From Diplolepis rosae (lineage: Eukaryota; Arthropoda; Insecta; Hymenoptera; Diplolepididae): a stretch of DNA of 64,000 nucleotides. Where the stretch lies: assembly GCA_030998225.1 (NCBI GenBank), contig JAPYXD010000171.1, positions 2,294,001 through 2,358,000 of the forward strand. The letters run 5' to 3'. Shown piece by piece: positions 58,752-64,000 of this stretch. Below the pieces are notes generated by a model. It searched no databases and was not told where the DNA came from. It saw only the letters and a program-made list of their open reading frames with translations. Position 1 is the first letter of the stretch. Each line of letters opens with the position of its first letter. The translations under genes were made by a program, and so were the position numbers.

Positions 58752-58800
58752 AAGAATTTGAAAATCCTTCTGTGGAAAAAAAGACGCTTGCGACTTTAAT
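58752..58800 (-). mobile_element. SINE tail fragment
   Basis: AAAGAATTTGAAAATCCTTC then a run ending AAAGACGCTTGCGAC is the complement of the SINE tail. It is the third fragment of the family within this half of the window. Confidence 0.5.
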
Positions 58801-59318
58801 TTGAAATAATATGTATAAGTAAACAAAATAAACTTTGTAATTTATAAAAAAATTCATTAAATCCCTATTTTTATTTCCCACTTAAATTATAGAGGATATT
58901 TTCTTAAAGATATTTGGGAAATTTCTCAAGTTTATGTAAAATATTCCCCAAAATACATTAAGGGAAGTTTCAGAATAGTTTTTGAAAATTCCCAATTTTT
59001 AAGAAATATTCCCCAAATATTTTGGGAAATTTCAAATTTTTGGGGAACACTCCCCAAAAACATGTGGAGGAAATTTCCACAATACTTTTGGAAAATTCCC
59101 AATTTTTAGAAAAAATTCCCCAAATATTTTGGAAAATTCCTAATTTTTGGGGAATATTCCCCAAAAATATCTGGAGGAAGTTTCCACAATAGTTTTGGAA
59201 AATTCCCAATTTTTAGGAAATATTCCCCGACATATTTTGGAAAAAATTCACTAATTTTGGTGTAATTTGCGTTACTAACATTTTGGGGAATTTTTCCCAA
59301 CAAATTTTTTACTGTGTA

Positions 59319-60536
59319 CCTTGTTTTTGGCTTTCTTCCCGACATTCCAGCTCCACTTTTTAGGATTCTTTGATCTTTTTCTTGCAACTCAGGATTGGTT
59401 TCTTGGGAAATTTTCACGATCACAGTAATAAATTTTTTACAATTCGTTAACTTATTTAATGCAATAAATTACCATTGTTCGCAATAAATTACATGTTTTC
59501 TCTTTAAAGGTGAATCATCAATTGACTGGAAAAGAATAAAAACACAGAAAAGCTTCAGAATATTTTTCCAAAAATTATATTCCGAACCGGCGTAAGCAGA
59601 ACTTTTCCTAGAAATCTAAACACAGTGCGTTTTCAAAGTTATCTAATGCATTTTGTTACATTATTGCCAATATAAAGTGTATATATATCATTCCTTCCTA
59701 TTCGTCTAGAGTGTTTCTAAATAATTTCTACAGAATAGATATAAATAAAGAAAACGAATTGTAAAAAATGATGCTGGGATTCTGTCGAATCGCGTGCTCT
59801 CGGCATGGGTACATCCTTCTTTCTCCTGTGTTCGATCGATATACCTAGCGACGGTATCGGTGTGCTCGAGCGCAGTTAAGTAAATTCCCATCTTGACCGC
59901 AGTTTTGGATTCAAAAATTTCAAAATATATTTAGAAACTGCGTGCAAGCCTGCTGAGCAACTTTCTCGCTAAAAGTTCTCTCAACTCTAAACTTTTTCGC
60001 ATACTTTTTTTCTTTGAAGTTGAAACATGAGAATTCTGCCAGCTGCAACTATTATAATAAAAATTATTAAAAAATTGTGAGTTTTGTTATGTTGAACATA
60101 ACCATCTGAAGCTCGAGGGTTTTTTTGAGTCTGTTGATGAAATTTCAGACTATTTCGGACAAATTTGTATGAAAAACAGAGAGTTGATTGTAAAAAATCG
60201 ATTGATTTCGTACCTTCAAAAAATACGGTTTTCTTCGATTATAAAAAAATCTAGAGTTCTAAACCAAAAATGTATGGCAGAAAAAATATGCGGAACGACA
60301 TTTAACATATACTTACATGCTTTTTTGATTATTTTTCCAAATTTTTTATTCAAATAAAATAAAACGTTCGCGCATTGCTGTATCCTCTCTTTTGCCTACT
60401 AGGCCACGCGTTCCATCGGTTATGGAATCCGATGCCTCAATCAGCACAATGTAAAGCATTCGATAATGTACTTCAATTTTGAAATAACATCTTACAATCA
60501 AGTAGGTAAGAATTATTATGAACTTATATTGTGTAT
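59319..60536. other. Non-coding stretch right of the CACTG element
   Basis: No gene is supported. A Lys/Glu-rich minus-strand frame (about 59330-59425, QETNPELQEKDQRILKSG) could be an old exon but has no partner. The rest is AT-rich. Confidence 0.4.
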
Positions 60537-60828
60537 TTTGTTGACTTGGCTATTTTATTAATCAATAGAAATTTCTGGATTATATATTAAGGCCGTGGAA
60601 CAACCGGGTCATATGTGACTAGATGCCTACCTTACTAGCATTTTCAATTTGTGTAACCCCATTTCCAAATTTTCAACTTGTTATCTTATATTTTACAGAA
60701 ATGGGCTTACACAAATTGCAAATGCTAGTGAGGTAGGAATCTAGTCACGTGACCCGGTTGGTCCATGGCTTTAATATATAATCCAAAAATTTCTATTAAT
60801 TAATAAAATAGCCAAGTCAACAAAATTT
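60537..60828. mobile_element. Near-perfect hairpin MITE, ~290 bp
   Basis: Arms of ~145 bp are inverted with few mismatches: TGTTGACTTGGCTATTTTAT with its complement, TATATTAAGGCC with its partner GGCTTTAATATATA, and ACCGGGTCA with TGACCCGGT. The loop is only a few bases (near 60685). Such an element would make a long double-stranded RNA hairpin if transcribed. Confidence 0.82.
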
Positions 60829-61347
60829 CTCCCTTGGAAATAGAAACAAAGAACTTCGAAGCTACTAAGTATTCAGACATTTGGTATTTTCAAATCCTTG
60901 ATCAGCACAAATTCATTCGTAGAAAAATCACGCCACATAGAGAGAAACTCTAAGTCATCATAATTTTCTACCTCAATACCATCCATACGAGCCTTCGAGA
61001 TGAACCAATTTGAAATTAAAACCGCAGTCTTACAAGCTACCCACTTCGATTAAGAAGTTTAAAGAGCAAAAACATAGCTTTTGCATTTGCCACTCCGCGG
61101 TTTGCAACGAACGTGATACAAAGTCGACAAAATGTAGTGACTTCACATTCGGGTGTACGTTAATTATTTTAAATTTTCCGTTTGACGGAAACTATTTACG
61201 AAGTCGCCGCAGTATAAATATTTTATTGTATTTCTAATACTACGTTTCACGCTGAAATAAAATTCTGTGTGCCCCGGTGGTTGTTTAGCGGCAAGTTGTT
61301 AACTGTGCGTCTTCAGCCGGGGTTACAAAATAGAATTTCCAAAACAT
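60829..61347. other. Non-coding stretch
   Basis: No supported gene. Some short frames (61010-61237) lack family features. Confidence 0.4.
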
Positions 61348-61937
61348 TGTTATACGCCCGGCGATAGACGAGAATGAGATTTTATAAAATATATTTTATT
61401 TGGATAACGAAAAATCTCATTCATAGAACGGCGCTTACTTGACCGTCATTTGGCGACAGCGTGCCCTTCCACCTCTTAGGCAAGAGTGGTACAAAAGATC
61501 TTTCGTCCTCTTCTCTCCCACACCTTGGTAGGCTCCCTCGCACTCGCACCAAGTGTACCAGCGCAGTGAGGAAAGTCACACCCTGTGCATGCGTTCTCTC
61601 TCCCTACACTAGACATTCTCGTTACTCTCTTTCGCACTTGTACAGGGTGTCTAGCGACCCACGCTCTCCCATTACCAGAGCCAAGCAATGGGACTCTCCA
61701 TTTAAAAAGAACTACGAAAAAAATTAGAAAGTGCAAGATACGTCCAAGCAAAGAAAAATGCACTAGAAACGGCGGGGAAATTGACCCCTTACACAGGGTC
61801 AACGAAGGAAGAGAAGATAGATAAAAGGGCGCATTTTCGTTAGGAGGAGGCACTCGGAGGAAAGGTCTCGCCTGCACTGTTAATCTCTGCACAATAAAGT
61901 CACTCAAGAAGAAGCTCAGGTCTTCTACTCTATTGAC
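61348..61937 (+). mobile_element. Possible solo LTR
   Basis: It starts TGTTATACGCCCGG, has a TATA-like GATAAAAGGGCGCA at ~61820 followed by TTCGTTAGG, and ends with an AATAAAG signal (~61891) and CTATTGAC. It is more GC-rich than its surroundings. ACAT may flank both ends (4 bp), but the terminal dinucleotide would then be AC rather than CA, so the boundaries are uncertain. Confidence 0.35.
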
Positions 61938-63290
61938 ACATTAGAGCGCGTTAAAGTATCGGAGTTCCATTTGACAACATATTCCGCATCGATTCCAACA
62001 TAAAACGCGCTATTTTCGAGACTCCAGGAATAGCATAAAGCAAAGCATACGGAGTTTCAGCATCCTACAGAAAGGGAACACAATGCTCAAGGACAGGAAA
62101 GATTTCTGTGTTTTTTCTGATATAAACTTCTTTGTTCTAGGTTCATGCACGTTAGGCCTGGCCCAGGTAATTATGTTCACATTATTTTGTTTGTGACTTT
62201 ATTATTTATTCTCTCTGGACTGTTTTCCGCTTTTTGCTGACAAAGCGTGGGGTTTTTTATGCCAAATAAACTGACTTGCATTTCTAAAATTCTGTGTTTT
62301 TTATTGTTCCCTTTTTTTTTGCCAGTTATTACCCAAGCTTCTCTTTTTTCTCGAACAGTCAGAAAGAAAGCGTCTATTTGTTGGGTGTTAAAGATCGAAA
62401 ACCATTAACTGGGAAGAATAAGCTACGTAATGTGAGGGAAGTGTTCTGAAGATCCCATTTTTATCTGTAACAGAAAAAGTCCGTGAGAAATGCTAGTCAC
62501 AGCGCAATTGAAGAGCTAAATATTGTTTATTGGAGAGGATTAATTCCCACTAGATTAGCAAAACACCCTATCGGAAAACTTGAAAACATGCTTTCACAAT
62601 GGTTACTTCTGAAGAAAAATGATTGACGTGCAGTAGAAACAAAAATTTTTTGATAGATCAAGGAACTGTCAAGGAAATGATAATTACCTTTGGAGATAAG
62701 CTATAAATTAAAAAGCAACAGTGAATTTCACGGAGGAAAGAAAAAGAAGACATGAGAAATGCAAAATCTGCGGCTGCCTCTGCTGTGCCTGCGTCTTTTT
62801 CTCTAGACACCACAGATACCGATTCCCGAGAAAGTTTATGCTACAAAAACAGCTCCGATAAATCCGATGTCGGTGAAACACATCAACCTTCATCTTAAAA
62901 AAAAGTGAAAGCTGCAAAACTAGGAGATGATAATAAGATTACTTCAGAACCAAAGTCAAAGAACACCCTTCTTACGCAAAATTTGACTGGAGGTTGAGAT
63001 AAATACATAGTTTTGGATCGTGAAGCCACAAGACTCATTATCCTAATTGTAACATGTCACTACCACGGAGTATCATTAAAAAAACAACAGAAAGGACGGT
63101 AAAGTTTTCCTGAAAAAGTGAACACAACTTTTAAAAGAAAAAAACCGATTCATCTTTACTGAGATAGCAAGATCTCACCTAGCATTCCGGGTTCTCAAAA
63201 ACTAGACAGATTACCAGTGCACCATCGTGACCAAAAAACCGTCAGCTTTTATTATATTCAGAAATGCGCTCAGAAATACCGAGTAAAAGG
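61938..63290. other. Non-coding stretch before the Tc1 copy
   Basis: AT-rich with no credible gene. Short frames have no family signature, and no strong repeats were noticed. Confidence 0.4.
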
Positions 63291-63428
63291 AGTTGAAAAA
63301 ATCGTGCATGAAACTTCTAATTTATCGATTGAACCGCCCTAGATCGTGGTCGCTAACGAATACGAGGGCGCAGCTAATTAAAGTTAGGAACCACCTACAC
63401 AGGTGCAAATCAAACATTTGCGAGCTTC

Positions 63429-64000
63429 TTGGGGGTCGTTACCGATCCTCAGGAATCACTTCGGTCTCGGAAACTCTTGGAGATACCACTTATGTCCTAT
63501 ACAGCCGCTGCTAAATACATCAAAAAGTCGAAATCGTACGTGAAGAAGTGGGTTGAGTATTATAAAGCCAATAAAACAGTCGACAATCTGCCTGAAAGAG
63601 GAAAATCGCGAGTTTTGGGTATTTAGAGCTCTTCACCGAGAACTTGAATGCTCAGAAAATGCTCCAAATATATGAACGCGGTCTTCTAAGGTCTGCCACA
63701 AAGATGTTTGAAGCCGATACGGCCGATTGGATCTTACAAGAAGATAACGACCCGAAACATCGAAGCCGTCTCTGCACCGCCTGGAAAACAGAAAATGGCA
63801 TCACAACTTTTGACTGGCCATCACAGTCCCCCGATGCGAATCTAATTGAAAATGTGTGGAGTGTTTTAAAGAGGAAGCTTGCGGGAAAACGTGTGTTCAC
63901 CCTGAAACAGCTCTCACAAAAAATCAGGAAGATATGGCAAGAATTACCAACGGACTACGCTGAAAAATTAGTGGAAAGCATGCCGAAAAGGTGCCAGGCC
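63429..64000 (+). pseudogene. Tc1-like transposase, internally deleted, cut by the window end
   Basis: The N-terminal part (about 63490-63620) reads SYTAAAKYIKKSKSYVKKWV and LPERGKSRV, a Tc1-type helix-turn-helix. After a break at ~63626 the frame resumes with NAQKMLQIYERGLLRSATKM, then WILQEDNDPKHRS (second catalytic Asp) and PSQSPDANLIENVWS (DxxxxE end of a DD34E triad), and then QELPTDYAEKLVESMP. The segment with the first catalytic Asp, roughly 150-170 residues in this family, is missing. It would not be active. The 3' TIR lies beyond the window. Confidence 0.82.

Larger units (their letters stand above)
54476..59316. mobile_element. CACTG-ended DNA transposon (CACTA-like), 4.84 kb
   Basis: The ends CACTGTAAAAAGTTTGGGG and complement CCCAACAAATTTTTTACTGTG are inverted. 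TA flanks both sides (54474-54475, 59317-59318). Subterminal zones (54480-54760, 55449-55560 and 58900-59300) are packed with GGGAATTTTCCCC / TTCCCCAAAAAT motifs in both directions, as in CACTA elements whose transposase binds subterminal repeats. The interior has a 688 bp nested element, an inverted repeat (55735-56990), a ~145 bp tandem repeat and SINE pieces. No transposase core was recognised, so it is probably non-autonomous. Confidence 0.72.

Noticed and set aside
54186..59686. 18 bp inverted match (CACTTTATATTGG and its complement) outside the CACTG element
   Set aside because: The adjoining sequences do not match, so it is probably chance in AT-rich DNA; the ends at 54476 and 59316 explain the element better.

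Overview
The window is eukaryotic, AT-rich and built almost entirely of transposable elements. Spliced reading frames with GT-AG introns, an R1-type non-LTR element, Penelope-like (PLE) copies with a GIY-YIG domain, Tc1/mariner copies, a tRNA-derived SINE, BEN and DUF4806-type genes and many MITEs point to an arthropod, most likely an insect. I cannot name the species. No prokaryotic gene, CRISPR array or functional rRNA or tRNA was seen.

Main layout: positions 1-1390 and 51317-52515 are long terminal inverted repeats (about 1.2 kb of homology). They bracket one large DNA transposon of the animal CACTA/EnSpm-like (Tnp2) type. Its transposase is on the minus strand. The N-terminal and catalytic parts lie at 42050-38926, and the C-terminal part lies next to the left TIR at 1924-1431. 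The two halves are separated by about 37 kb of nested insertions. A second gene, an apparently intact six-exon BEN-domain gene (48461-51227, plus strand), ends 90 bp before the right TIR.

Inside the 37 kb interruption: (a) 2366-16511 is a giant imperfect palindrome made of two head-to-head PLE copies, each with a very long 3' region of minisatellite (about 6 kb against 2.7 kb) and a hammerhead-like motif near its end. (b) 16.5-21.3 kb holds MITEs, a SINE and foldbacks. (c) 21.3-24.8 kb holds a second, broken Tnp2-like transposase followed by the 5' half of a DUF4806-type gene. (d) 24.87-33.42 kb is an R1-clade element, itself split by a 2.9 kb TIR element that carries a solo gypsy-like LTR. 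(e) 34.04-34.91 kb has the 3' exons of a DUF4806-type gene on the opposite strand. (f) 35.1-37.2 kb is an inverted, internally deleted second R1-like copy. (g) 37.2-38.9 kb holds MITEs and a dead mariner.

Right of the transposase N-terminus, 42.37-46.38 kb is a TIR element filled with a 109-111 bp minisatellite. Beyond the right TIR lie a mariner fragment (53.47-54.19 kb), a 4.84 kb element with CACTG ends and subterminal GGGAATTTTCCCC-like repeats (54476-59316) that contains a smaller CACTG element, a 290 bp hairpin at 60.5 kb, a possible solo LTR near 61.4-61.9 kb, and an internally deleted Tc1 copy running off the end.

Only the BEN gene looks intact. Its splice phases all agree, and it looks like a transposon partner gene rather than an ordinary host gene. 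Most other coding sequences are broken. The most interesting hypothesis is that two related Tnp2-type transposons each carry a partner protein with a similar N-terminal module joined to different C-terminal modules (BEN or DUF4806).
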